64,000 bases of DNA. Origin: Anaeramoeba flamelloides (taxonomy: Eukaryota > Metamonada > Anaeramoebidae). The stretch's first letter is position 1. The number at the start of each line of letters is the position of its first letter. The notes under the pieces were generated by a model. It made no database searches and was not told where the DNA came from. It saw only the letters and a list, made by a program, of their open reading frames with translations. Location: assembly GCA_027625915.1 (NCBI GenBank), contig JANTQA010000012.1, positions 12,858,501 to 12,922,500 on the forward strand, given 5' to 3'. Made by a program: the position numbers and the translations under genes. This document shows positions 36,066 through 48,579 of the stretch, piece after piece.

Positions 36066-36696
36066 TTAATTAAAAAATTATGAATAATTCCATTTCAAAT
36101 ATTTTTTTTTATTGTTTTTCAAATTATTAAAAATACATTGAATCAAAAAAAAAAAATGCTATATCAATCATTAGAATATATGTTTTATCATTTCTATTTA
36201 CATTATTGTGTTTTTATCATAATATACATATTTAAAAAAATTAAGATCACAATTCGAGTATAAGATTTTTTTCGAAATCCAAATTGTGAACTTTATGAAT
36301 AAATTCCCAACAATGTCTAATTAGTTTAGATAAATATTTTTAAAAATAATCTTGGTAAACTTTGATAAAAAGAAATTGGCCCAAAAATTCAAATCTACTC
36401 CTATGTTCATCCTTATTTATGAATGAAAAAAAAATACTATTTTTTCAATGTATCCTATATAATTCTTATTAGAGTTATTAAACAACCAGCTATTAAATAT
36501 TTTTTTAATTTTTAAAAAGATATTTTTGATAATTATTATTTTCAATTGGGTTTAAATCAATTTTAATATCGTCACCAATAATATATTTCAAATTTTCAAT
36601 TTTTCAAATCCTTTAATGATTTATTTTTTCAAATCATATTCATTTAAATTATGATAAATTTTATGAATCAATAACACTTGATAATTAATCAACATA
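36066..36696. other. AT-rich spacer
   Basis: No gene was found. It may be the upstream part of the decayed LINE, but no motif is readable. Confidence 0.3.
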
Positions 36697-37237
36697 AACT
36701 ATTTAAGAGTCAAATGTTTCCAGTTGTTAGAGGTGAAATAAATGTGTTTGAAAGGATCGGTTGATATTAAAAGAAGTAATTTAACTTGAAAATTTCGAAA
36801 TTGATATCATTTTTTCACATTTTTTTTCTTTTTATTTTTTTGTTCGACAATTGTTTTGATACTGAATTCAATTGAAAAAAAAGTTTTAAATATCAAGGTA
36901 TATATATATTTCAAGTAAATGAATGTTATTTTAATCTTATTGAAAAGCTGAAAATGAATGTAGAGAAATCAGATTGATTTTTATTGGAATTTTATTTGGA
37001 TCTTCAATTAGGAGATCAAAACGGATATAAGTGTTTATCAAAATGCTTGAACCAAAGAATTTGGAGTTTTTCAATTTTTAAGAAAATCTATTGATATGAC
37101 AAATTTAACTTCATAAGGATATCAACTATTCTCGATGTGTATTATTCTACTAATTTTTTAATTGTTCTCCAAAGGTCTTTAATAAAAAAAGAATTAATAT
37201 TTGACAATTTTTCTTAACCTTTGACAAAAAGAAAGTT
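36697..37237. mobile_element. Tc1/mariner-like MITE, copy 4 (541 bp)
   Basis: Left end AACTATTTAAGAGTCAAATG, right end (inverted) AACTTTCTTTTTGTCAAAGG, with TA on both outer sides (36695-36696, 37238-37239). The subterminal block GAAATTGATATCATTTTTTC matches the copies at 4705 and 40339. Confidence 0.65.
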
Positions 37238-37331
37238 TATTACCACAAAAAAATCCACGAAAATAGGTTTTGATAAAAATCTATCATTTTTTTTATCTAC
37301 ATTTTTTTTTCTTTATAAATTTTGAATATAT

Positions 37332-37470
37332 TTTTTTTTTTTTTTTTTATTTTTGAAGGTGCAAATTAATTTCCTCTTACTACCCTAATTTCTAAATTTT
37401 TGTTTAGAAATTTTAATAAAGAGTCATAATTTTCTTTATCATCAACAAATTTTGAATATATTGATGTTTC
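37332..37470 (-). mobile_element. LINE 3' tail fragment
   Basis: Starts with an 18-base T run (the A-tail in reverse), then TTTCCTCTTACTACCCTAAT and TTTAGAAATTTTAATAAAGA, which match the reversed LINE tail at 50803 onward. No hairpin cluster interrupts this copy. Confidence 0.65.
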
Positions 37471-38141
37471 CAGTGAAAAATTAAGTCGAAAAATTGGTAA
37501 AATCATTATTAGTCAGAAGACGTCAATGTGTTTTTTTTATTTGTAAAGAGTCTATGAAAAACTATTTTTTTCGAACTTTATATGTTGAGATATTTTTTTT
37601 CTAAAAGAATAAGTTTTGAGAAAACACTTCCACTATAAAAATTGAATGACGGAAACCAGATCATTTCCAAGTTTATAATGTATGTAACCTATTGGTTCTT
37701 TATTCCATTTGCTAAATTATAATTAAAAACATTTGATGAAAATAAAAAAAATAAGGTTGATTGCATTAAATTATTAAACAATATGTTATACTTTTAAAAA
37801 AAAATATTAAATTATTAGTATTATAAAAGATTGACAAAATATTAATAATAATTTATTGGTAAAAATACAAAAATTGTTTTATAAAAAAAAAATATTAAAA
37901 TTTTATTTTTTGTATTTGAATATGTTTGAATCATATTTGAATATTATTATGATTTTATTCATTGAGTAATAGTCTTTTTAATTTTTGGAGAGAATATGTG
38001 GACCTTAAGAAATGAAAAATTCAAAATAAAAAAAAAAAAAGAAAAGAAAAGAAAAACTGAAAATAGAAAATGAAAAAGCTAAAACAACATATTTCAGAAA
38101 GAGAAAAAAAAAACAAAAATTAATTAAAAATTGTGATTATT
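37471..38141. other. AT-rich spacer, 3' flank of the protease gene
   Basis: No features supported. An A/G-rich tract lies at 38030-38115 just after the minus-strand stop. Confidence 0.35.
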
Positions 38142-41100
38142 TTACCAGAAAACAAACATAGAGAATACTAACAATATCCATAATCCACAGGAAGCGATTC
38201 TATAACCAAAACTTTTTTGAATCTCTATAGTGAATTCTTTAACTATTTCATTATCATTTGGATCTTTTGCCTTTACTTGGATGACGAAAGTTGCATTTTT
38301 ATCTGGTGCAGTACCATGAAATTTTCTTTGTCCATCATAGGATAACCAATCTGGTAAAGTATCACTGTCTTCTTGGTTTGCGGAATAAGAAAGTTCTTGG
38401 CCTTCGGGATCCACAAATACGTCTTCTCCAAAGGTATATTCAAACTCATCTTCTGCTTCAAGTATTTGGTCTAATAGGGGGCCATAATAAAAAGGTGGTA
38501 GATCGGTCCCAATTTGATACCAATAGGTTCTTTGTCCATATTGCAAAAAATCATCATCATCAATGAAACTTCTTGCTGCAAATTGTAACCCGGTGAGATC
38601 GTCTTCAGTTCGTGTATATTCACAAACACCGTCACTGCATTCCACAGTGTCTTCGCTTATATTGTCAATATCACTCTGGTGCCAATAAATTTTATACAAA
38701 TTGGCATCTGATGTTTCGTTAAAAGTACATGTCCATTTCCCAACTTGATCTTCACATTTAAAGTTTTGAATTAATTCCATTTTCTTTAATGATGTGGTTG
38801 GTTGATTTTTGAGAAAATAAATAGAACTACGCACACCACACATGCCATATGGAAATGATGAAGTGCCAGATTGCGAAATACCTCGTGCTAAATACATATA
38901 TCCGTTGACACCCCAAGTGTTTCCTTTGTTGTTTTTATTTAATTTTTTAAAAATTTTTATTTTTTTTTAAAAAGGAAAAAATTGATTGAAAAATTAGAAA
39001 CAGTAAATTTTGAAAAATTATAAGCAAGGTACAAATTTTCGAATACTTGAAAATGGGAATATTAATTGGTATAAATAGGTAACTAAAATTATTAGATCAA
39101 GAGAATTAAAGGATTTTCGACTAACCAAATTAATAAGAAAATTCTACATGTTGGAAAGTTCAACAATATCTAAATATTATAAAACAGCAAAAATGCTACA
39201 TTTTAAATTGTCGTGTCATAGGGTATTTGGAGTTTGGCAGAGTGTCATAGAGTGCCATAGAGTGCCTAGGTTTTTTTTAAATTGAGAAATAAAAAGAAAA
39301 TTTCAAAAATTTTCTTTTAATTTCTCAAATTGAAAAAAACCTAACGGCGGTTTTCCAGAATTTAAAAGAATTTAGTTAAATCTTTGATTTTGCTCAGTTC
39401 TTTTACATTTTGAGAAAGCTATCGGTGATTTTTTTTAATTCTTGTTTTTGATTCTATAATCCATTGATTTTCTAACCAAAATAAAAATTTTAAACATTTA
39501 ACGACGGTTTTCTTGAGGTTTTCTGTTTTATCAGTGAAGTTTCTAGGTTTTTTTGAGATTTTCTATTTTATTTAGAAAGTGTTGTAGGTTTTTTTGAGGT
39601 TTTCTATTTTATTTATGAAGTGTTCTAGGTTTTTTTTTACTTTAGAAATAAACAGAAAATTTATTAAAATTTTCGGTTTATTTCTAAAGTAAAAAAAATC
39701 TAATGAAAATCTAATAGAAAACCTCAAAAAAACCTACAACACTTCAAAAATAAAACAGAAAACCTCAAGAAAAACTATAGGCAGTTTTTTTTAATTTTTG
39801 AAATAAAAACAAAATTTTTGAAATAAAAAGAAAATTCAAGAAAACTTTAAGGCGGTTTTTATTTCTCAAATTAAAAAAAAACCTAACAGTAATTTAAAAA
39901 AAATAATTTTCACTCTTCAAAAATAAATAAAATACATTTTATAACCAAAAAGACTTCTTTATTGCTCAAAAGAAAATTAATTACAATTTTTTTTAGAAAG
40001 AAATGTTAAGAATATTTGATTTAAATTTAGAGATAAAGTTCTTGGATCTTTGAAAAAAAAATGATGATCTCAAAAAAAAAAAAATTATGATCTGTTCAGT
40101 AAAATATTTTTTTTTTTTTCCTAAAGGTTAAACTTAAGGAATTCAATTAGTTTAAAAATAAATCCTTTGAATAAAAACCAATTGGGTTATTTTTATGATG
40201 TAATTTTAAGAATTATAAAAGTATTAAAATCAAAATTTAAACTTTTGATCAAAACAGCCAAAAATTTCATGTTTGGAATTATTTTTAAGTTTAGTTTTTG
40301 AAACAAATAAACTATTAATAATTTACATGTTTGTACTAAACTATTTTTCAGTCAAAGGGGCCCAGTTGTAATGGGTATAATACATGTGTTTAAAGGATTT
40401 GTATAGATATTAGAAGAAAAATTTTATTTTGGAAATTTTCAAAATTGAAATCATTTTTTCACATTTTTGTTTTTTTTTTTTCAATTTTTTTTTAAAACGT
40501 AATTCAGTTGCAAAAAATTTTTTTTATTGCAAGATCAATAGTCACTTGGTAAAAATGTGTTGTTCTAAGGTTTTTGAAACCATGGAAAGATTGTTGAGAA
40601 ATCATATTGATTTCTATTGCAATTCTATTCGATCTTTGATCTTGATATTTGTTTAATAAATGTGAAAAATTTTCACTTCATTTTCATTTCCTTTTTCAAA
40701 TAGAGACCATAAATACCAACACATTTCGTTTGGGGACTTGATTTGTAAAAGAAAAGTATGGAAAATAACGTTAAAAATGTTTCTTATTTATTATTCAAAT
40801 ACCAGTAGGAGTTCAAAACGAGCATTGTTGTTTTTCTCAATAGGGCACTAAGAATTTGGAGTTTTTTAATTTTTATGAAAATTTATTGTTTAATTAGTTT
40901 TCTTTCAGACATATATCAACAATTCTTTGATGTGTATTATTCTGATTATTTCTTATTTGTTCTTCAAAGTTCAATTATATAAAATAATTGATATTTGAAA
41001 AAAACGTTGTCTCCCTTTGACTGAAACAGAGTATATTTTCTGGAAACTGTATTATTGAAATAGTTAATATTTATTGAATTTTGAGAAAAAAAATTAATTA

Positions 41101-44100
41101 ATAAAATTTTCGTTTAAATTTGGCCAAAAATTTTGTTTTTCCTAGTAGGTTTAATTTTGATAAAATTTCTTAGAAACAAAAGTTTGAACTACATTTTATT
41201 GTATAAAAAATCTTATCTGGGATTTTAATCTCTACTATATATTTTGAAATATACATCCAAATATGCACTGATTCAATCAGTAATAATATTCCTCTTAATT
41301 TTATATTATAAATTTACGATTTTTAATTAAGAGAATTTTATCTGAAATGGAAAAAAAAAAAAAAAAAAACTCACTTTTTTTAGAAATACTTTCTATCTTT
41401 TTAATTTAAGATCATAAATTGAAAATAAAAAAATTGTTGTTGGTATAATTCACTCAGAATTAAAATATTAAATAAATCGGATTTTTTTTTTTTTTTATCA
41501 TATATACTCTTTACCAAATTCTCAATATAATTCAATTTTCTGAATTATTTTGTGAAAACTGCATCTTCGGTTACTGTGGTTAAATGCGTTAGGGTGTGTA
41601 TACTGTTTAATTTTTTTTAAAATTAAAAAAAATAAAAATCCAATAAAACATTCAAATATTTTTATCTATTCTTTTCAATTTCAAAAAAAAGAATGGGCCA
41701 TGAATAATAAAGAGAAAAAATTTCCAGACTTTTGTTTCATTAACAAGGGATATTAAAAATATTCAACGGCTTCTATTACCCAAATCTTCTATATTTAAGG
41801 AATTTGGCAAGTATTATCACTCAACTGTTTTGATATTTATTTTAAATTTTTATAAAAAGAAAAAATTGTAAAAAACAATTTCAAAAACATACCATAACTA
41901 TTTCTAAGAATCCAATAAGCATAATCCCCATCCATCCCATATCCAACAAGAGAAACTGCATGATCAAGACCACCATTACACTTTTGAGAATTAAATACTC
42001 CTGAATGATAATCCATAAAATCATCATTGCTTGCAGAAATGAGTATTCCTACAACACCATGTCGCGAAATTAATTGTTTCAATTCCGTTTCTGATATTCC
42101 TTCAACATCGCCTATTTCTTCATCATCGTTTATTCTGAATATTTTATCATAGCCCTTCATGCATGTACCATCAGTTGCAACGTAAGGGTAATTTTTAGAT
42201 GACACTGATGCAAGGTATTTTTGGTTTAACTCTTCAACATGGTACATCGAGCCTCCGTCGCACCCGCCTGTGTAAGTTCCCCATGACGTGGGTACACTTA
42301 TATAGCCATCGCCGGGGTCCTTGTAAGTACAACTTAAAGTTTGTTGTTCGGAAAGTTCAACTAAGATGCCATAATTGTCGTATAATGCACCTTCAAAAAA
42401 TGCATTTGCACCAAATGTCCAGCAGCTTCCACATGATGACTGATCTTTAATTTCAACACAATGAGTGCCACGGTTGTCAACCGAATTTGGTAATGTGACA
42501 AATCCATTATCTTTACTGATCGTATTAGCTTTATGCTTTACTTGATTATGATCATAATTTGTTGTGTAAGTTGCAATATATTCTTCATTACTCAGATCAG
42601 AGAATTTGTTGATTCCAACTATTAAAAAAGAGGGTTTTTTTTGTTATCAAAAATAGCATCGATTTAAATTTAATAATCAATATTATAAAAAAAAAAAAAA
42701 AAAGGGGGGGGGGCGGTTATTTATATGCACGGCTGTTTAAAAAAAAAGTGGGATAAAAGTTTTTAAAAGTGCTAATTAAACTGTTTGGTTCGGTTTTTTT
42801 TTAGTAGTTTGAGTAGCACATTTTAAAAAACTTTGCTTACTCGCTTTTTTAAACTAGTTGTAATTAAAAAGTTGAAAAAAACCTTTTTAAAATAAAGTGT
42901 ATTTTTTTATAATTTTAGTACTTGTCGAAAAAACTTTTGTTAATATTTCTAAACTTTTTCACACCATTAGAACCCTTAATAATTGGTTTGTTTTTTTTTT
43001 TTTCAATTTTTATTTGTGAAACAAAAGAAAAAGTTTATTTTTTTTTTTTTCTTTTTTTTTTTTCAAGATCTCTTTTTTTTTTTATTCCTTTCGGAAACCT
43101 TGAAAGTACAAATCAACAATCTTTTTATAGACTAGGATTATTTTTGAAAGTTGTATTACACTTTATACATTTATGATTATTGAAAACAAAAATAATTTAA
43201 GTATTGTGATTCCGGTTTGCTATTCATAGGAAGCCATGATTAATATTGTAATCAGGTATTTTAGGTCTTTTTTTAAATTTTTGGTACTATTTAGAGTGTT
43301 TAAATGTTTATGTGCATATTGTTTTTGTTTATGGCCGAATTAAAAGATTCGACGATGTACTAAATCAAATTCTTCAAGTCTTGAAAAATTATTTAAGTAA
43401 CTATTAACTCTTATTTATTTTTATTCCCAAAGGCAATAGAGTAATTATTTTTATCATGAATAAGATTAAACTTGATATACAAGCTCATTTGTCAACTTTA
43501 GAGAAATTGTTTATCATTTTTAAAAAGATTTCATTTTTCGCAATTGAATTTTCAGTCAAAAGATCTGGGATCCTTTTTTGCTTGGAATAGAATTTTTGAT
43601 CAAAAAAAAGAAACAGAAAAATTTTAATCACATTTTTCTTTTGAAAAAATCACACTTTTAGTAATTTTCAAGAGTTTCTGTGAGCAAATAACCTTGAATT
43701 TTAATCTTATTTTAAAAATACAAGAAAATTACATCAAATATTGAATCCTTGAAGACCCAAAAAATTGATTATTTCTTTTATAATTAATTTATTAAATTTC
43801 TTGAAATGTAAAAGATTAGGGAATTTTTTTTTCAAATATCAAGAATATAAACAACTCATTATTATTAAAATTAGTTATTTGATCATATTTATTCATTTTT
43901 TATTATTCGAATTATTAATTTGAATTAGTTTTATTTGTTTGAAAATCTTTAAAAAATTGAGAAATAAAAATAAAATCTATTGATACATTTAATCTTTGTG
44001 TTGTTAATAACTCAGCGAAAAGATTAATATTGGGTTATGAATTGTTGATTAAAAATAATCAAATTAAAAATTATTTCTTTCGATTAGTAGTTGATTTTTC

Positions 44101-46802
44101 CAGGTTTTAAAAAAGTGTTTTGAGAGAATTTTTAATTTGATTGTTTGGTTGTTTTTCTCAGATTTTTTTGTTCGATAAAAAGAAAAAATTGTTTCCAATT
44201 GTTCTTGGAATAAACAAATTATAGCAGGGAAAAAAATCCCAGACAAGATTTTTAATTGTAAATATTAGTAAAATTTTTGTGTAATTTCATGTATTTTCAA
44301 TCAAATCCTTATTATAAATAACCAATTTTTTTATGAGATTAGTAATAAACCTACCTAAAGTTCATCAAAGTAAGGTGTCTCTAGAATACTTGATTAATTG
44401 TTTGATAGCCATAAGTAGATCTACTTTTTTTGAAAAACAATCGAGTTTTATAGAGGTTTACTAGAGTTTGGAAAATGATAATTTTTATTCTTGTTTTTTG
44501 ATTGATTGAATGGTGTTTTGAACAAGTGCGGTTTCTTTAATCACCATTCTAATAAGTGGGTAAGTTATAATTTAAAAAGTTTGATTCTTAAAAAAAGGAT
44601 TTGATTTTTAATAAATGAAATTACACAAAAATTTTACTAATATTCACAATTAAAAAGCTTGTCCGGGATTTTTTTCATTTCCGGTATTTTTTTCACTACT
44701 TTATATTTTTATTCAAGTTTAAAATAATTTTTGTAATTTTTTTGAAATTAAGTCGATTTTTTCGATAAAGCTATAATTTCAGAACTTTAGTGGTTTCATT
44801 TTTAAAGTGTATTTATGTACACTTTCATTTACAAACAATAAAATTTCTTTCTTTTTCAATGAAAATTATTTTTTTTTGAAATAATTTGGAAATATGTTGG
44901 ATTTTGAACTTTTTCAAAAACGAGAAAAATAGTTCAAACTTTTAAAAAACAATAATTCATTTCTGAAAAATAGCTTTAAAAGCAAGTTTTTTTATTGTAG
45001 TAATCAGATTTTTGCACCTTTTTTCAAATTTTAATATGTGGTAAATTTTTTTTTGAATTTGCTATTAAATTTACTAGAAGATTTTTTTTTTTTAGTTTAC
45101 TAGTCCCTTAATAAAAAATCGAGTTTTTCTCAAATACTCACAAAATTAATTCTGGTTAAATATTAAGGTCGATTTCTGAAAGTAATAATTTAAGAGATAT
45201 GAATTTTCCTATAAATTGTACTTTTTTACTAATTTTATACTACACCATTTACAATTAAAAATAAAGTATTTGATTTTTAAGACTGTCTACTTGGGCAATC
45301 TTGATGAAATTGAAATTATGATTGCCGAAAATGAGAGGACATGATGAGTAAAAGACACCAATCTTGCTTAGTCTTCTTATTAATTTTATAAAAAAAATAT
45401 TTGATCAGTTTTACTAATGTTCTCAATTAAAATTTCGAAAATTTCAAAAAAAAAAAATCTTCATTTTTCAATTCACCCTCGCATTTTTTCATAACAAATA
45501 CAGACTAAGTCTTTGAAATGTTTTATATTGTTATTCATAATATGTTTTTTTTTTATATTTTTTCTCAATTTTTGAAAATTTTAAAAAGTACATTAGCCCA
45601 GGGATCTAAGACATATATTTGAATATATCAGTAATTATTATTGTCTTTCAAAGAAAGAAGTTTCTGTTTGGTTTAGAGACTTGTGAATTTTTAGAAACAA
45701 CTTTTATTTAAATTTACAGTGATAAATCTGTAATAAAAATCTGTAGACAAAAAGTTTTAAAAAGTGTTACTCAAACTGCTTAAAATGGGTGAATTAGACA
45801 ATTTGAAAGTACTGTTAATTACAGATGAAAGGTATCAAAAATTTTCATTTAACTTTCCAAAAAAATAACACCTCTTAAGAATTAAAAAAAATCTTCAAAA
45901 TACCCAATTCTCAAAAGGGAAATGGATAATTTAATCTTCTCTACATAATAAAAAGTTGAAAACTTTGATGATATATAAACTTTTTTTGGAAAGCTAAATG
46001 AAAATTTTATTCGATTTATTTTGCAATAAATAGTACCTCTTTGAAAACTTTTAGTCGACACTATTTTAAACAGGAAGTAGGATTTTATAAAACTGTTATT
46101 CCACACTCTTTTAAACATTTGTCAGTATATTTGTGATCTTTGGTTTGAAGTAAGGAAATTTGGAAGTCTCATTGTTAGTGAAAAAAAGGCAATACTGGTA
46201 TTTGAATTATAAATGAGGAAAAATTTTCACTTCATTTTCAATTTCCTTTTTCAACCAGTGATACAAATGACACCCTGCTTCTTGAAGAACTCAATTTGAA
46301 AGAAAGAAAAATATTGGTAATGGAAGTGAAAATTTTTTCCAATTTATAATTCAAAAAGCAGCAATAGAAAAACATTTTCCATTTCAATTTCAAATACCAA
46401 TAAGGCCAATGAAAAAAATAACTCTCAATCCCATTGATAATTGAATTGAAAAAAAAATTTTGGAAAAAGTCAAAAAAGAATCATTTGGATCAAGAAGCGC
46501 TTTTCTGCTTGCTTGAAAAAAAAAAAAAAAAAAAAAAAAGGGGGATGAAAATGATCAAAACAAAGTAACCAAATTAAAAACAAACTTTTGAATGTGTTCT
46601 TTGGGTTTGAGTTGTGTTCATGAATTCTTTCAAGTTTTTTTTTGAAGATTTGTAAACGATGTTGCTCTTCTAAAGGATGGTAGTTTCGATTAAATTTCTT
46701 TTTGAAAATTTGGAAAGCTTCGACATGATCTTTACTTTCAGGTAAGTAAGCAAAAATAGTTGCTGCTATTAAAAAAAAAATAAAGAGAAAACTGATTTTC
46801 AT
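38142..46802 (-). CDS. Papain-family cysteine protease with cadherin-like domain and C-terminal membrane anchor
   Basis: Exons 46802-46586, 42618-41893 and 38923-38142 join in phase to 574 residues. GT-AG introns of 3,967 and 2,969 bases separate them. Residues 1-18 form a signal peptide. The I29 propeptide follows, with the ERFNIN-type line EEQHRLQIFKKKLERIHEHN (45-64) and NKFSDLSNEE. The mature C1A domain begins near TLPNSVDNRG (114). It has DQSSCGSCWTFGA with catalytic Cys138, GGLDHAVSLVGYG with His292, and WILRNSYGNTWG with Asn312, where Tyr replaces the usual Trp of NSWG. The domain closes with GMCGVRSSIYF. After it come a cysteine-containing linker and a dystroglycan-type cadherin-like domain (about 463-551: FEYTFGEDVFVDPEGQELSY, LPDWLSYDGQRKFHGTAP). 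The last 21 residues are hydrophobic and end the protein, which suits a GPI signal. Likely a surface-bound or lysosomal cathepsin-L-like enzyme. Confidence 0.9.
39219..39895. repeat. Multi-hairpin repeat cluster 3, in protease intron 2
   Basis: Opens with GAGTGTCATAGAGTGCCATAGAG and CCTAGG. Palindromes follow: one around GAGAAATAAAAAGAAAATTT near 39280-39350, an incomplete one around AATTTAAAAGAATTTAG, and the strongest at about 39628-39702. That last one is almost base-for-base the 1407-1480 palindrome, with AACAG for AACCG in one arm. The mirrored GAGGTTTTCTATTTTATTTA and ATAAAACAGAAAACCTCAAG sit outside it. Confidence 0.7.
40339..41031. mobile_element. Tc1/mariner-like MITE, copy 2, in protease intron 2
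   Basis: Reverse-orientation twin of 4705-5404 (about 690 bp), with end AACTATTTTTCAGTCAAAGG on the left and the CTCTGTTTCAGTCAAAGGG end inverted on the right; TA on the left at 40337-40338. The interior matches throughout, so the two copies separated fairly recently compared with the 20356 and 36697 copies. Confidence 0.75.
44226..44683. mobile_element. About 450-bp inverted-end element, copy 1, in protease intron 1
   Basis: The left arm AAATCCCAGACAAGATTTTT... and the right arm pair over about 70 bases. Shared words include TTAGTAAAATTTTTGTGTAA and its complement TTACACAAAAATTTTACTAA. A colinear copy, with a decayed left arm, lies at 59380-59835 in the opposite orientation. Non-coding. Confidence 0.7.
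45050..45111. mobile_element. Solo end of the TTAA-flanked element family
   Basis: TTTACTAGTCCCTTAA at 45096-45111, preceded by GCTATTAAATTTACTAGAAG, matches the right end of 27438-28378. No matching left end was found nearby. Confidence 0.5.
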
Positions 46803-48306
46803 CAAAAAAATTATGCTAAATAATAAAACAATAAAAAATGAAAAAAGTTAATTTTTTCCAATAATACCAGAAAGTTTGGCAAATTTGCATTGTTTTGGGT
46901 GTGAATATTTTTGTAGGAAAACTCTTCTTTTTTGAATTACAACGAATCTCAAATTTCGTATTTTTGTTTTTTTAAAAAGTCCTATTTAAGGTTGATTTAG
47001 AAAACAGTCTCAACTTATTCTTGCCAAAGTTTAAATTAAGTTCACCTTATTTCCTTACAAAATCTCAATCATTTAATCAAAAGAAAAAAAGTTTCAGTTG
47101 TGTAAAAACAAAAACTTCATAGTTGGGGAAGAAATAACAAAAATAGATCATGACTGGAATTAAATGGTTTGGTAAATACTTTGTGGTGTTCTTGGTATTC
47201 ACCTTTTTGAAGAATTTTCTTCAATATGTTTCAAGTTTTCAGATATAAAACTTGGGTTAACAGAGCGATTTTAAAAAGTGTTTTTTTTTTTTTTATTTAG
47301 TGATTGTTTGAATTAAAAATTTTGGAAAGTTTTCCAATTAAAAAAAGTTAGTACTTTTTTTTTGAAAAGGTTCTTTCGTTCATACTCCAGCCTCCACCTC
47401 AAATTTAAATATTGAACACCCACTTTCATATAACATAAAACTTTAATTCTAAAACTTTTTTCACTTTTTAATTTTGAGAATTTTTTAAAAAAAGTTTTCA
47501 GATTCTCGACTGAACTTTCGAATGTTTTTTATCTATTCTTTTTTGATCAAATAAGATTTTTTTTTTCTCATTAAAACAAAAGAATCTTTCCTTCAATCCA
47601 ACAGAATCCAGGAAAATCAAAAAAGAATTGATTTAAAAATTAGAGTCCAGGCACTCTCTGAGATCTAAACTTTTTTTTATGTTTTAATTATTTCTCCCTT
47701 CTATGATTGTGCTAACAATTGTGCTTTGAATTTCAACTTCTCCAAATCATAAAAAAAAAAGCTGGATCAAAATCAAAAATAAAAACAAACAAGTTACATA
47801 AGGCTCTCGAATATAGTCAAAACCACAAGAGATCTGCATTTTAAGGTAACCCCCAAACAATCTCTCAGAGTAAATGGGATTTTCAAGAAGGTAACTTGAA
47901 AGAGTTCTCGTGACATTTTTAACTTACATGTACTCACTCAGTAACCTTGATACCTATTCTTGCAAAGTGTTTATTTTTGCTCTTTAGAAATAAATTAAAG
48001 ATCAAAATCAAAGAGGCAAGAAGCAACAATTGAAGAACAAAAAGAAAGGAGAATGTTTTCCTTTTGATAAAAATAATAGTCAATTTTTTTTCTGATACAC
48101 CAAAAAATAATCAAAAGGAAAATATTAACAAATAACAGTACAAAAAAATCAAAAGTTCAACACCCCCAACTGATTTCAACACTTTCACTATTTAAGTTTG
48201 GAGAAGTCAGCAAGCATATAACCAATTATAAAGCAAAAGTCAAGTCAGATGATCAGAAAAAATCCTTCCTAATCTACCCAAATACTTGGTCCAAGAAGAA
48301 ACTTTG
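46803..48306. other. Upstream region of the protease gene
   Basis: About 1.5 kb with no recognised repeat. The stretch 47640-48290 is somewhat less AT-rich, but I could not read a protein in any frame. It includes the protease promoter. Confidence 0.4.
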
Positions 48307-48485
48307 TTAAGGGGTTAGTCTCTATTATTTTTTTATTTGACCAATTTCTAAATAAGGATTCCTTATTTAGAAATATATTTAATATTGAAAATAAACAGGG
48401 TTTTCAAATTTAAGTTATTGGTAAAAAATGTTTCTGAAGCTCTATTAAATTTCGGTAAAACAATTAATAGGGATTAGTATCTTAA
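48307..48485. mobile_element. TTAA-flanked MITE, 179 bp
   Basis: TTAAGGGGTTAGTCTCTATT at the left and AATAGGGATTAGTATCTTAA at the right, each with terminal TTAA. Subterminal sequence (CTAAATAAGGATTCCTTATT, GCTCTATTAAATTTCGGTAA) is shared with the 941-bp element at 27438. A further single end, TTAAGGGATTAGCGTCTAC, lies at 48556-48574. Confidence 0.7.
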
Positions 48486-48579
48486 TTGAGTCCAAAAACT
48501 GAAAGAGAAATAATTCTTAAAAGAAAGCCCCCTTTTGAAATAAATGCGAAATTACTTAAGGGATTAGCGTCTACAAAGG

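Noticed and set aside
38273-38566. Open frames overlapping the last protease exon
   Set aside because: Shadows of the protease and cadherin-like coding sequence in other frames.
42199-42450. 83-codon plus-strand frame
   Set aside because: It lies opposite the catalytic exon of the protease; no independent support.
42922-43176. 84-codon phenylalanine-rich frame
   Set aside because: Produced by T-runs within protease intron 1; no domain and no splice-compatible role.
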